Shown: positions 8,467-17,573 of the stretch, one piece after another
Position numbering within the stretch: position 1 is the first letter of the stretch
Layout: each line of letters starts with the position of its first letter
DNA from: Novosphingobium sp. ST904
GTDB lineage: Bacteria; Pseudomonadota; Alphaproteobacteria; Sphingomonadales; Sphingomonadaceae
DNA: 64,000 bases
Direction: 5' to 3'
NCBI RefSeq assembly: GCF_001298105.1
Contig: NZ_LGJH01000166.1
Coordinates: 248,001 to 312,000, forward strand
The notes under the pieces: generated by a model
Told to the model about the DNA's origin: nothing
Seen by the model: only the letters and a program-made list of their open reading frames with translations
The model's database searches: none
Program-made: the position numbers and the translations under genes

Positions 8467-8500
8467 AACGCTCCGCCTGACCCGCGGGGCGTTTTCGTTT
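8467..8500 (+). terminator. Terminator after queC
   Basis: AACGCTCC (8467-8474) pairs with GGGGCGTT (8486-8493) with one wobble, followed by TTCGTTT. It lies 23 bp after the queC stop. Confidence 0.7.
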
Positions 8501-8560
8501 GTGCGGCCGGCCCACGGATGCCCGGGCTGCCGGGAACATGCTGGCGCAAGTTCCATAAGA

Positions 8561-8587
8561 AAAGGGGGCCGGATTGCTCCGACCCCC
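8561..8587 (-). terminator. Terminator of the ompA-family gene
   Basis: Read on the minus strand, GGGGGTCGGA pairs with TCCGGCCCCC around the loop GCAA, followed by TTTTCTT. This is a canonical rho-independent terminator 26 bp downstream of the OmpA stop. Confidence 0.85.
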
Positions 8588-8612
8588 TGATCTGTAACCG
8601 TTGCCGGTTCGC

Positions 8613-9575
8613 TTACATGCCCGAACCCGGACCGTAAGTGATTTCGACGCGGCGGTTCTGCAGCTCGCGCACGCCGTCAGCAGTCGGAACGCGCGGGTTG
8701 GCTTCACCGAACGCCTGGCTCGAGATCGAGCCGTCCGGAATGCCGTGGCTGGTCAGATACGCGCGGGTAGCGTCGTTACGACGAGCCGACAGGCCAAGGT
8801 TGTACTTTTCGGTACCCGAACGGTCGGTGTAACCGGCCAGCATGATCGGAACGCTGTTGCAGTTGCCATAGGCACTGATCGCGCTGTCGAGAATGGTGGC
8901 GGCTTCCGGCGTGATGTCCGACTTATCCCAGTCGAAGAACACGATGTACGGACCCTTGTTGCATTCCACAACCGGCGGCGGAGCTGCCGGTTCGCCGAAG
9001 TTGTACGCCAGGGTGCCCATGAGCGAGTGCGAACGCCAGCGGGTGCTGACCGACGAACCGTCCACGTCGACGAGGTCGACATTGGCGACGTTCATGAAGC
9101 GATACTTCAGGCCCACGTCCCAGTGGCTGCTGATCGGAGCGCGAACGCCCGCGATAGCCTGCCATGCGAAGCCGGTGTCGGAATCGTCGATGAAGTCGGC
9201 ATCGACGCGAGCGACGCCCGCACCACCGCCGACGAAGCCCTGAAGACCGTCATCGGGACCGAAATCGAGCAGGCCGTTGACCATGAACGACAGGTTGCTG
9301 GCGTCACCGCCGAAGGACTTGACCGGAGCCTGGCGATAGCTGGCTTCGGTTTCAAGACGGAACGGACCGAAGTCGTAACCGAGAACGGCGCCGCCGTCGA
9401 AGCCGGTCTTGAAGTCGGCAGTTGCGGCATTGCTGACGCCGTCGACCTTAAGATCAGCGTCTTCGACGATCATGCCGCCGAAGTCGAGTTCAAGATACCA
9501 CGACTTGTCACGCGCAAGCGCGGGCGTGGCGATAGCTGTCGAAGCCAGCGCCAGACCAAGGACGAGTTTCCTCAT
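8613..9575 (-). CDS. OmpA-family outer membrane protein
   Basis: A 320-residue protein with a clear signal peptide (MRKLVLGLALASTAIATPALA, cut after ALA). An N-terminal eight-strand beta-barrel domain (alternating aromatic/glycine strands such as GAVLGYDFGPFRLETEASY) ends near NFGEPAAPPPV. The C-terminal OmpA peptidoglycan-binding domain starts at YIVFFDWDKSDITPEA and includes GYTDRSG, NLGLSARRNDATRAYL and the conserved NRRVEI. It anchors the outer membrane to the wall. It is a single transcription unit with its own terminator; the promoter must be within 9576-9766. Confidence 0.93.
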   Translation of the reverse strand: MRKLVLGLALASTAIATPALARDKSWYLELDFGGMIVEDADLKVDGVSNAATADFKTGFDGGAVLGYDFGPFRLETEASYRQAPVKSFGGDASNLSFMVNGLLDFGPDDGLQGFVGGGAGVARVDADFIDDSDTGFAWQAIAGVRAPISSHWDVGLKYRFMNVANVDLVDVDGSSVSTRWRSHSLMGTLAYNFGEPAAPPPVVECNKGPYIVFFDWDKSDITPEAATILDSAISAYGNCNSVPIMLAGYTDRSGTEKYNLGLSARRNDATRAYLTSHGIPDGSISSQAFGEANPRVPTADGVRELQNRRVEITYGPGSGM

Positions 9576-9766
9576 ACGTTTCCCCTACTAAGAGATTTGG
9601 AGCCACCGAGTGCGTCGAGTGTCTACCCCCTCAGCATTGCGTGTGCAAGCGCACATTGAAAGCGACTGTTGCAAGAATGTCGCGATTTCGGAGGGTTGGT
9701 GCCGCCTCGTGACCCCATTTATTGGAAATCGACTGCACTGTTCCTACCCCTGTTCAATGTGCCGCG

Positions 9767-10225
9767 TCATGCTGACGGGAAGATACCCAAGGCTTGCAGG
9801 GCAGCAACCAGTTGACCGATCACCGCCCGAGCCTGAACATCAACTGTCGATCCGCCAAGTGGTTCCATGGGAAGGGAAGCTTTTCTCCATGAGCCCCAAA
9901 ATAGTTGCTCCTGCCGGGTCGACAGATCGAAGACGCGCATTCCGTCCCGTGGTTTGACGAAAATCCAGTTTCCGCCCTGAAATGTGGCAAGCGTGCCCGC
10001 CTGCCCGTTCCAGGCCCCGCTCGCTTCCATGCCGACCAGCCAGCATTCTCCCTCCGAGGGGGAGGGAGGCGGGAGATCGGTTTCGCCCTCGATCGCGGGG
10101 TGCAGCAGCATGTCGCAGCGGGCCAGGGCTTCGTTGACGAAGACCTCTTTCTGGGACTGGCCGGCATAGAGAAACGGCAGCGAGAATCGCGCGCTGGCGC
10201 TGTCGAAAGTGATGGTATCGCTCAT
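9767..10225 (-). CDS. DUF2793 protein at the 3' end of the GTA cluster
   Basis: A 152-residue protein with the DUF2793 signature: RFSLPFLYAGQSQKEVFVNEAL, then ECWLVGMEASGAWNGQAGTLATFQGGNWIFV. DUF2793 proteins occur at the tail-fibre end of GTA and prophage modules and probably form a surface-exposed tail-tip or fibre piece; the biochemical role is unknown. It begins 17 bp downstream of the large tail-tip gene on the same strand, so it is probably the last gene of the GTA operon. Confidence 0.8.
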   Translation of the reverse strand: MSDTITFDSASARFSLPFLYAGQSQKEVFVNEALARCDMLLHPAIEGETDLPPPSPSEGECWLVGMEASGAWNGQAGTLATFQGGNWIFVKPRDGMRVFDLSTRQEQLFWGSWRKASLPMEPLGGSTVDVQARAVIGQLVAALQALGIFPSA

Positions 10226-10241
10226 GCTGGGCTCCTTGGGA

Positions 10242-12436
10242 TCAGTTCAGCGAAAGGACGGGAAGGGGTTCGGAAAGGGCGTGGGTTCCCTGCTGCCTCA
10301 CGCGCAGCCATTCGCCGGGGGCTCCCGCGGACAGGCGTGCCACGAGGTCGGGGGCGAGATCGATCGAAGGGGCGGCAAGGGTCCACGTGGCCAGCGGGCT
10401 CCCGATCGCACCGAACGTCACGAGATAGCTCTCCGTCTGTTCGACCAGGGGCACGTCGAGCCCGTCCTGCCATGTCCAGTTGCCCCGTGCGCGGCGTGTC
10501 CACGCCGCGCGCAAGGTGCCGTCCGCCAGTCTTGTGACACGAGGGTGGACCGGTGCCAGCGGGCGCAATGTGATGCCTTCAAGGCGGATCGGGACGGCGA
10601 CCGGCTCGGGATCTCCGCGCCCTGCCGCCACGATCGGCGTTCGCTGCCGGTTCCGACGATGGCCGGATCGAGCGCGACGGCCTTGCGGTCGAGCAGGACG
10701 AACGGTTCGCCGGGCAGGTGCGTGCCGATTGCGGTTTCCGTTCCGCCCCTTCCGCGCAGAAAGCCGGTGAGCCGCCAGGTGCCGCCGCCAAGCGGCAGGG
10801 CGCCGGCGAACTGGATGATTTCGTCACCCACGAGGGCAAGGTTGGCGCCTTCCGCGAGCTGGCGTAGCGATGCCGATGCCAGTTGCAGGTCCGCCCCTGT
10901 CAGGCGAACCTCCAGGGTGGAGGCGCGATCGAACAGCAGCGCGCTTGCCGGTGGAAGCGCCGTCGAGGCCGTGCCGACGATCGAGCGCATCCGGCCGCTG
11001 GGGCCGAGCGGCAGCAGGCCCCCGTCGCCGCGGTCGGCAAAGAGCGCCGCACCGCTCCAGTTTGCAGTGGAGGAGGACAGTGCGGCAATGGGCCGGGCGC
11101 TGTCTGGCGTGCCCGTCGCGGCATCGTAGGGAAGTTCGAGCGCCACGAGCGCGGTCTGGCCGGGGGGGAGATCCGGCTGGGGGTTTATCCGTCCCGGGTC
11201 GGTTGCAAGCCGTGGCGGAGCGTCTGCTCCGGTCGGCACGCGGCGGGTGGCGGAAATCTCGATGCCGCTGTCTCGCCACTCCCACGCCTCTACGCGCCAC
11301 AGGCCGGGAAGGCCGGGAAACGTCACGGAGGCACCGGGCGCGACATCGCAGTCGAGTTCGCTGGTCCGCCAGGAAATGCGGTCCCTGCTCCAGTCGATCC
11401 TTCTGCGGATGCGTTCGATCAGGCTGCGGGCGGTGGCGGCATCGAGCGCGGCCGGAAGTTCCAACGCGCGGGGTTCTCCGGCAATGGCGCGGCCGGTGGC
11501 ATGTTGCACGCCGGGCAGATAGTCGCGGTCGCGGTCGAAATAGCGCAGCACCGACAGCGGCTGTTCGCCGGGGGCGGCACGGCTGCGGGAAAAACCCGTC
11601 GCGGCGCCGAAATCGCCGTCCTGGGCGGATATCGCGGCTTCGGTGAGGGCGATCGGGCTCGTCTGCAGCCGTTCCCTGGCAATCACCAGACGGTCCCGCC
11701 CGGCATCGGTGCAGAGCGGCTCGACCTGGGCAATGACCTGCAGGATATCCGCCAGCGACCCGTCACAGCTCAGCCCGCCGAAGCTTTCGAGCGGGACTGC
11801 CGCGTCGATATCCTCCACCAGATCGCCGATCACCCCGGAGAGATCGAAGCGTTCGTCGGCGATGACCTCGAAAGTCAGCGCGGGGATGTGGTTGTAATAT
11901 TCCGAAAGGTCGAGATCCTCGAACACCACGTAGGCCAGATCGCGGTGAGCGGGACAAAGGGCTTCACCCTCTGCCGCAAGGATCAGCGGATCGCAGGCCT
12001 GATCGCCGTGCCCGGTATGGATGCGCAGCGTACCGCCGACCTTGAGGTCGCCTTCCGCGCCGCGCAGCAGTCTGCCGTCGGCCCAGATGCGGCCGAGGGC
12101 CAGGATCGGGCGGCTGGAGAGTGCCACGGCAAAGCTGGCCGAATAGCTGTAAGTGGTGACGGAGGGAGCGCCCTTGCCGCCGCCCAGCGTCTCGCTGTGC
12201 TCGGTGAGTTCCGCCGCCCAGATCATCTGGCCGGCAACGCGCATCCGGCCGAAATGACGGGGGAGGGGCTGGCCGTAGCTGGAAGTGGTCACTTCCAGTT
12301 CCTTGAGCCTTGCACCCTGCCGGTTGGGAGATCCGAAGATCGCGGCATCGAACTGACTGCCTACGAGCGAACCGATCGCACCGCCGACCGGGCCGCCCAG
12401 CGCCGTGCCTACCGTGCTGAAAACGAGCGTTGCCAT
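10242..12436 (-). CDS. GTA tail-tip protein (g15/Rcc01698-like), shortened and frameshifted
   Basis: ATG 12436 opens with MATLVFSTVGTALGGPVGGAIGSLVG, the typical start of GTA/phage tail-tip 'megatron' proteins, followed by PRHFGRMRVAGQMIWA (phage-tail_3 module) and a beta-rich C-terminal half. The first frame breaks near 10637 after VGTGSERR; restoring one base continues VAAGRGDPEPVAVPIRLEGI to the stop at 10242, for about 731 residues. The R. capsulatus counterpart is roughly 1300 residues and has a glycosidase-like TIM-barrel insert that is not visible here. The protein is expected to form the central cell-envelope-penetrating tip. Confidence 0.85.
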
Positions 12437-12446
12437 GTCTTGTCCT

Positions 12447-12851
12447 TCAGGAAAGGGAGCCGAAGCGGGCACGCCAGTGCCCGGTGAGCGGCCATTCACG
12501 CGGGAGCGGGGCGATTACGACGCGGCGCAGGCCCGCATGGGCATGAACGATGCGCGCCTCGCCGAGCGCGATGGCGAGATGGTATTGGCAGGGGCCGGGG
12601 CGCAGCATCAGCACATCGCCCGCCGCGATTCCGCCGGTGGCAGCTTCCAGCCCCAGCGCGGCGGCAACGGCATCTGCGCGGTCGATCCGCATGGCGCGAA
12701 GGCTGTAGCCGTTGGGAACGGCCATGGGCCTGCCCGCGGCGACCGCGACGAGGCCGAGGCAATCGAGCCCGGCCGCCGGATCGCGGCCATGAAGTCGAAA
12801 CGGCACGCCGATCAGTGCCCGCGCCGCCCCGGCCAGATTCTCGCCAGTCAT
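12447..12851 (-). CDS. GTA NlpC/P60-family peptidase (g14-like)
   Basis: A 134-residue protein starting MTGENLAGAARALIGVPFRLHG. The catalytic cysteine is in GLDCLGLV and the histidine in CQYHLAIAL, with a following HAHAGLRRV. NlpC/P60 enzymes cleave peptidoglycan stem peptides; in GTAs and siphophages this tail-tip peptidase opens the wall during DNA injection. Its start overlaps the end of the upstream hub gene by four bases and it lies 10 bp upstream of the tail-tip gene. Confidence 0.9.
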   Translation of the reverse strand: MTGENLAGAARALIGVPFRLHGRDPAAGLDCLGLVAVAAGRPMAVPNGYSLRAMRIDRADAVAAALGLEAATGGIAAGDVLMLRPGPCQYHLAIALGEARIVHAHAGLRRVVIAPLPREWPLTGHWRARFGSLS

Positions 12852-13669
12852 TGCGAGGGCGAGGGGTAGCGGGTGAGCAGGTCGTTTCCGGGAAGATAGG
12901 GTTCGCCGCGAAAGTTCACGGCATTGCCGAACCGTTCCGCGCAGGTGCCCAGCGTATGATCGCACCCTTCGCGCAGGAAGGCGCGGGTGCCGGGCGGAAT
13001 ACTCCCGTCCAGCGGGACATCGAGGATCAGCCTGCCGTCTTCCCCGCCTACGATGCCCATCCGCACGCCCGCTTGCGGCCCTTCGAGCCACCGCAGCGTG
13101 CCGCCAGCGAACAGGTCCGGAGAGGCCGGTTCGGCAAAGGAGACCGTATTGCTGGCGGTATCCACCAGTGCGACGGCCAGTTCGCGGGTGAAGCGCTGGG
13201 GATCGAGATTGCATCCCGGCCCGCAGAACCCGGCGCGACAGGCGGGGCTTGTGCGGGGGACCGGATCGCGCGCCAGTTCCGCCTTGCGCGACGCGAGTTC
13301 GGCGGAGAACGCACCGTCTTCCTCGGCAACGGCGCCGATCGTGCCGGTGTAGAGGGTTTCGCGTTCCAGCGATTCCCAGTCGATCAGCCCGATGCGGACA
13401 CGGGCACCGTCGAAACGCCCGGTGGCCAGATCTTCCGTGGAAATCTCCTCATGCGTGATCGTGCCGCGCACTTCGGCGCTGTCTGCCTCGAAGCCGGCGG
13501 ACTTGCGGATCGATGAGGGAACCATGCCGGGTGACGCCCGATGCGTGAGACCGTCGAACCAGAGATCGGCATCGTGCGTGGTGAAGCCCAGGGTTACGCC
13601 GTCACGCCGGTCGATGCGCCAGAAGGTGGCGACCGTTTCCAGGTCGCCCGAGAACCACTTGCGGCTCAT
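12848..13669 (-). CDS. GTA hub protein, DUF2163 family (g13-like)
   Basis: A 273-residue protein with the DUF2163 signature (LGFTTHDADLWFDGLTHRA, GTITHEEISTEDLATGRFDGA). Four conserved cysteines occur in two clusters, CRAGFCGPGCN and EGCDHTLGTC. In lambda gpL-type and GTA hub proteins, cysteines at this place bind an Fe-S cluster; binding here is inferred. The protein should sit between the distal-tail ring and the tip. It overlaps both neighbours by four bases (ATGA), indicating translational coupling. Confidence 0.9.
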   Translation of the reverse strand: MSRKWFSGDLETVATFWRIDRRDGVTLGFTTHDADLWFDGLTHRASPGMVPSSIRKSAGFEADSAEVRGTITHEEISTEDLATGRFDGARVRIGLIDWESLERETLYTGTIGAVAEEDGAFSAELASRKAELARDPVPRTSPACRAGFCGPGCNLDPQRFTRELAVALVDTASNTVSFAEPASPDLFAGGTLRWLEGPQAGVRMGIVGGEDGRLILDVPLDGSIPPGTRAFLREGCDHTLGTCAERFGNAVNFRGEPYLPGNDLLTRYPSPSQ

Positions 13670-16011
13670 GATGCCTCCCGGATTTCGACGACGGGCACGC
13701 TCGGCGCCTCGCCTGCCGCGAAAGCAGCGCCCGCGACTTCGAGCTGGTCTTCCGCAAAGCGCACCGGCACGTCGAACAGGAAGCCTGCCCGGACGGCCGC
13801 GCCCAGGGGCGGCGGATCGTCGAAGGCGATCACGCCTTGCGGTTCGAGCGTCCAGTTGCCGACCTGCACGGCGCCGCCGATCGAGACGAGCAGGGTGTCG
13901 AACAGCGGCCGGGTCACGCGGCGGACCTGTTCGGCGCTTCCTTCGCCGTAGCGCTTCACGAGCGGGAACCGGGCGGTGATGCCGTCACCGATGCCGAGCG
14001 GCTGGTCGAGCGGGCTTGGCGTGCCGACCATGCCGTTCGAACTGTAATCGCTCGGATCGCGCAGGCGAAAGCCGCGCGCGGGGCCGCGACGGGCGCGATA
14101 AAAGGCGATCAGTTCGCCCAGTTCCGCTTCGGAACGCACGCCGGGGCCGACATCGAAGCGCAGGCGGGCGTTGGACCAGAGACTGTTGCGCCGTTCGAAG
14201 CCGGATGCGGTGACGGAGATCGAAGTGGAGAACTCCGGGATCACCGTGGCATCGCGGCCCAGCGCGAGGGGATAGAGCACGTCGTCGAAGGCCTGCATCT
14301 GATCGGCTCCTGAGGCTTGCGGAGAGAGGGGGGGAAGGCGGACGAAGCCGTCGCGCGCGACCTGGGGCAGTGCCCAGACCACCACTTCGCGCGGCGAGCG
14401 GGCGAGGGCCTCGTCCAGCCCGGCGTCGATGCGGCGCCACTGGTCGCCTTGCGCCGGCGTCAGCACGAAACCGGCGAGGTAGTCCTGCTCTTCGGGGGGA
14501 TAGCCGAGCCGCTCGTTCACTGCGGCATAGGCGGAACGGCGCAGGGTATCGGCACCGGCGGTGAGCCAGTCATAGTCCTCCACCTGCAAACGGTCGAAGG
14601 CGGGCGAGGCCCAGCCGACCGGGAGATTGGCACGGCGCATCTCGGGCATCGCTGGGTCGAGCAGGGTGGGCGTGAAGACCAGCGCCAGCGCTTCGACCGG
14701 CGCCGGAGCGGCGGCAGCGCGGACCGCATCCACGAGATCGGCGGTGGACTGCGCAAGAAGGGCACCGGCTTCGTCCAGCAAGGCCTTTTGCGCGGTATCC
14801 AGAGGGGCGCGCATGTCGGGAATGGCGGTAGGCGCACCGCCAAGCCGGGCGGTCGCCTCGGCATCGTAAAGGCAGATGCGGCCGTCCGCGAAGCACCACC
14901 ACCAAGGTTCGCCGACCTGGAACCGCACCGCGGCGCCTGCCTCGGTCATGAGCTGCGCGAAAGCGGCGCCGACCGATTGCAGCCAGCCCATTGCGGCACC
15001 GTTCGCGGGGGAGAGCAGGGTTGAGGGCGGGTCCCATCCGGTCAGCGCCGGATTGCCCTCCAGGTCGCGCTGCTTCCACGCGGGGGGGCAGTGCTGGTCG
15101 AGCAGTTCGTAGGACAGCGAGGCGATCGGGTTGAAACCGAGCTTCACGCATTCCGCGAAGAAAGTGCGATGCCAGACCCGCGTCGGCGCGTTGAGCGGGT
15201 CGCCCCCCATGCCGGCGAGATAGGCTCCGTCTGCGGAAGCGAGCCGGAAGTAATGGCTCATGCCCAGATAGTGGACCACCGAGCCCCGGTAGCCGAGCTG
15301 GCGCACGCCGCGCAGGAGCCGGGCGGGGGTCTGCACGCCCTGATCGTCGAATCCGGTCGCCATGGCGAGGCCGTTCGGCGGGAGGATGACGTCGCCGATC
15401 TCCAGCATGGCGCGCGCGCCGTCCACCGCGATCTCGCTCAGTTCGATCCAGCCTTCGGCCTCGGCCGGCAAGGGGGCGGTGCTGCCGTCGTAGCCCGGCG
15501 GACAGAAGGAAATGAACATGCGGTCGATCGCATGGGGCCATATGCGCTCTGCTTCGGCAGGGAGCGCGAAGCCGGCGTCCAGCTCCGAAAAGCGCAGGCT
15601 GATCCGGGCATCCTCACCCGTCCCCTCGGCATAGTTCCAGAGCCGGACGTACCAGGCACGCGGGGCGCCGCTTGCGTCCTGTCCCTCTATCGTCAGGGTC
15701 GGACCGTTCCCGGCGTCGAGCGGGATCACCCCCGAGGAACGCCAGCGGAAGCTGAGCGAGGTATGGGCGTAGTCGCGGTCGGCCTTGTAGGCGAGCAGCG
15801 GGTGGTCGAGCCGGTCCTCGCTCTCCCAGATCAGTCCGCCGAGGTCGCCCTTGCGCAGGAACGCGGCGTCCACCCGTAGGGAGTCGGGGCCGGTCGAGAT
15901 GACGGAGGCCATCATCGGGCGCGGGAAGTTGACGGTCCAGAAGCGCGGGTCGAAGCGCCTGATCCAGTCGCTCTCCTGTCCGTTGCGCTTGTCAGCAAGC
16001 CAGAATGCCAT
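13666..16011 (-). CDS. GTA distal-tail protein: DUF2460 domain with a long N-terminal extension (g12-like)
   Basis: A 781-residue protein. About the last 205 residues are a classic DUF2460/TIGR02217 domain (FDDVLYPLALGRDATVIPEF, FRLRDPSDYSS, RPLFDTLLVSIGG, GVIAFDDPPPLGA), alone the size of the R. capsulatus g12 protein. The first ~570 residues are extra. They start MAFWLADKRNGQESDWIRRF and include an early beta-rich stretch and a region rich in Trp, Tyr and acidic residues (YLGMSHYFRL, NPIASLSYELL, VGEPWWWCFADG) that looks like an alpha/beta, possibly TIM-barrel, glycosidase-like fold. Enzymatic activity is not shown. ATG 16011 gives the clean start. Confidence 0.85.
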   Translation of the reverse strand: MAFWLADKRNGQESDWIRRFDPRFWTVNFPRPMMASVISTGPDSLRVDAAFLRKGDLGGLIWESEDRLDHPLLAYKADRDYAHTSLSFRWRSSGVIPLDAGNGPTLTIEGQDASGAPRAWYVRLWNYAEGTGEDARISLRFSELDAGFALPAEAERIWPHAIDRMFISFCPPGYDGSTAPLPAEAEGWIELSEIAVDGARAMLEIGDVILPPNGLAMATGFDDQGVQTPARLLRGVRQLGYRGSVVHYLGMSHYFRLASADGAYLAGMGGDPLNAPTRVWHRTFFAECVKLGFNPIASLSYELLDQHCPPAWKQRDLEGNPALTGWDPPSTLLSPANGAAMGWLQSVGAAFAQLMTEAGAAVRFQVGEPWWWCFADGRICLYDAEATARLGGAPTAIPDMRAPLDTAQKALLDEAGALLAQSTADLVDAVRAAAAPAPVEALALVFTPTLLDPAMPEMRRANLPVGWASPAFDRLQVEDYDWLTAGADTLRRSAYAAVNERLGYPPEEQDYLAGFVLTPAQGDQWRRIDAGLDEALARSPREVVVWALPQVARDGFVRLPPLSPQASGADQMQAFDDVLYPLALGRDATVIPEFSTSISVTASGFERRNSLWSNARLRFDVGPGVRSEAELGELIAFYRARRGPARGFRLRDPSDYSSNGMVGTPSPLDQPLGIGDGITARFPLVKRYGEGSAEQVRRVTRPLFDTLLVSIGGAVQVGNWTLEPQGVIAFDDPPPLGAAVRAGFLFDVPVRFAEDQLEVAGAAFAAGEAPSVPVVEIREAS

Positions 16012-16030
16012 GTCGGGTGCTCCGGTGAGA

Positions 16031-16609
16031 TCAGCGGCTGGAAAGGGCGCGGCGCACCGCGCTGGCGACCTGGCGGGACGAGCGCTGGAGCGATTGCGGC
16101 GTGCTGGCGCCGCGCGGCCCGGTGAGGTTGATGGCCACTTTGACGTCGCGGGCGCCGGTGCCGGTGCCGGAGCCAGTGCCGGTCTCGATCCGCCCGGCGG
16201 AAGTCGGCACGAAAAGCTCCGGTCCGCGCTCGCCGACGAGATAGCCCCGCCCCGGCGAGACATTGCCCCCGGTCGCGCGCCCGGGCAGGCCGAGCACGCT
16301 GGAAAACAGGCCGGAGAGATCGAGCGCGCCGGTGGCTGCGCCCCCCGTGCCCGCCGCGCCGAACAGGCCCTGCAGCGATTGTGCCGCGATTTCGCCAAGC
16401 GTGCTCAGGGCGACGCGCTTGAGGTCGTCGAAGCCGAGGCTGCCGCGGCGGATCGCGCCGGTCAGGCCCTTTTCCAGCGCCTGCCCGGCCTGGGTGAAGC
16501 CGGAGACGAGATCGCCGTCGATGCTGCCGCGCATCTGCGCGATGTCGCGCGTGAAGCCTTCGGTGCTGGCGCGGACTTCCACCAGCAGGCTGTCGATGTC
16601 ATCGCTCAT
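16031..16609 (-). CDS. GTA tape-measure protein (g11-like)
   Basis: A 192-residue protein, very short for a tape measure but close to the R. capsulatus GTA one, consistent with a short tail. The N-terminus (MSDDIDSLLVEVRASTEGF) is helical and amphipathic. The C-terminal part has the family block GLPGRATGGNVSPGRGYLVGERGPELFVP and a Gly-Thr repeat (GTGSGTGTG). It follows the two small tail-assembly proteins, the usual place for a tape measure. The start overlaps the previous gene by 11 bases. Confidence 0.88.
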   Translation of the reverse strand: MSDDIDSLLVEVRASTEGFTRDIAQMRGSIDGDLVSGFTQAGQALEKGLTGAIRRGSLGFDDLKRVALSTLGEIAAQSLQGLFGAAGTGGAATGALDLSGLFSSVLGLPGRATGGNVSPGRGYLVGERGPELFVPTSAGRIETGTGSGTGTGARDVKVAINLTGPRGASTPQSLQRSSRQVASAVRRALSSR

Positions 16610-16814
16610 TGTCGTGTTCCATCAGCTTGTCGAGCAGGGACCGGTCGACTCCCGGTGCATCGGCGGCGCCAGCTGGCCCAAGGGGCAGCAGGCCGAGCGC
16701 GGCGGCGAGTTCGGCGGGCGTGGCGGCCCAGAAATCCCGTGGGCGCCAGCCGAGCTGTCGCGCGGCGAGACCGCAGAGCCTGAGCGCCGCCGGGGCGAGC
16801 CGGGTTTCGCTCAT
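16599..16814 (-). CDS. GTA small tail-assembly protein (g10.1-like)
   Basis: A 71-residue protein: a helical N-terminus (APAALRLCGLAARQLGWRPRDFWAATPAELAAAL) with the WRPxxFWxATPxEL motif of the Rcc01693/DUF2376 phage tail-assembly chaperone group. In siphophages such a protein, with the upstream one, chaperones the tape measure. It overlaps both neighbours, as frameshift-linked chaperone pairs often do; no slippery sequence was identified. Confidence 0.8.
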   Translation of the reverse strand: MSETRLAPAALRLCGLAARQLGWRPRDFWAATPAELAAALGLLPLGPAGAADAPGVDRSLLDKLMEHDNER

Positions 16815-17143
16815 CCGCTGCCCTTGAGGATCTGGCCGAGCAACACCCGCAGCGGTGCGGCGCAGGCGGCAAGGCCCTGGGCAACCACCGCCTCTCCCAC
16901 CGCTTCGCGCGGGACGGCGTGCAGCGGGTCAAGGCAATGCCAGAACAGCGCGGCCAGTTCGGAAAGGCGAAGCTGGCCCGCGCCCGCCCGCTCGACGAGG
17001 GCGAAGAGCGGGCCGAGTTCCTCCTCGGCGGCGACCAGCGCGGTGAAGCTGGGGCGCAGGACATGCGCGGCGCCGCCGATCTTCAGCAGCGCCTCGCCGC
17101 GCAGCGCGTTGGCCCGCTCCCCCTGAGCCTGTCGAAGGGTCAT
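16811..17143 (-). CDS. GTA tail-assembly chaperone (g10-like, GTA TAC family)
   Basis: A 110-residue protein. After an odd start (MTLRQAQGE) it shows the family core NALRGEALLKIGGAAHVLRPSFTALVAAEEELGPLFAL and LSELAALFWHCL. It belongs to the gene-transfer-agent-family small proteins located between the tail tube and tape measure genes. The first residues are encoded by a copy of a dispersed sphingomonad repeat (17121-17139); the real start may be the internal region near NALRG if a non-ATG codon is used. Confidence 0.82.
   Translation of the reverse strand: MTLRQAQGERANALRGEALLKIGGAAHVLRPSFTALVAAEEELGPLFALVERAGAGQLRLSELAALFWHCLDPLHAVPREAVGEAVVAQGLAACAAPLRVLLGQILKGSG
17121..17139. repeat. Dispersed 19-bp repeat CCCTGAGCCTGTCGAAGGG
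   Basis: This sequence, in the form 'CCTGAGCCTGTCGAAGG', is to my knowledge a very common intergenic repeat in sphingomonads. Here it lies at the junction of two GTA genes and supplies the first codons of the downstream one (encoding LRQAQGE). Confidence 0.6.
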
Positions 17144-17547
17144 GCCGGCGCCACCAGGCCGGAGCTTTCGAGCTGGAGCGTGTAATTGCGCTCGCCGTTG
17201 AAATCCCCGGCATAATCAAGCCGCTGGACAAGGAAGCGGCCACGCAGCCGCTCGCCGTCCTCGAAGCTCAGTTCGTAGTCGTCGAGGGTGCCGGCCATGG
17301 CATTGGCGCGAATCTTCGCCTCGGCCGTGCTGCCGAGGAAGATGCCCGCCGCGCTTACCGAGACCGAGCGGACCCCGGCCCCCGAAAGCAGTTCGCGCCA
17401 GCCGCCGCTGTCCTTGCTGGTGACGACGACCGCGTCGCCCGTGACCGACATCTGCGTGGTCCGCAGCCCGGCAACGGTCTGGTAAGTGGCGGGAGAGCCG
17501 CCATTCGAGATCTTGAGAAGGAAGGCGCTGCCTTTCTGGGCGGGCAT
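17140..17547 (-). CDS. GTA major tail tube protein (g9-like)
   Basis: A 135-residue protein starting MPAQKGSAFLLKISNGG, with TVAGLRTTQMSVTGDAVVVTSKDSGGWRELL and a C-terminal SFEDGERLRGRFLVQRLDYAGDFNGERNYTLQLES. These are the hallmarks of the TP901-1/GTA major tail protein family, which polymerises into the tail tube. It lies 26 bp downstream of the tail-terminator gene and overlaps the next gene by four bases. Confidence 0.92.
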   Translation of the reverse strand: MPAQKGSAFLLKISNGGSPATYQTVAGLRTTQMSVTGDAVVVTSKDSGGWRELLSGAGVRSVSVSAAGIFLGSTAEAKIRANAMAGTLDDYELSFEDGERLRGRFLVQRLDYAGDFNGERNYTLQLESSGLVAPA

Positions 17548-17573
17548 GGTGAGGCTCCTTTGAAGCGGTTGGG

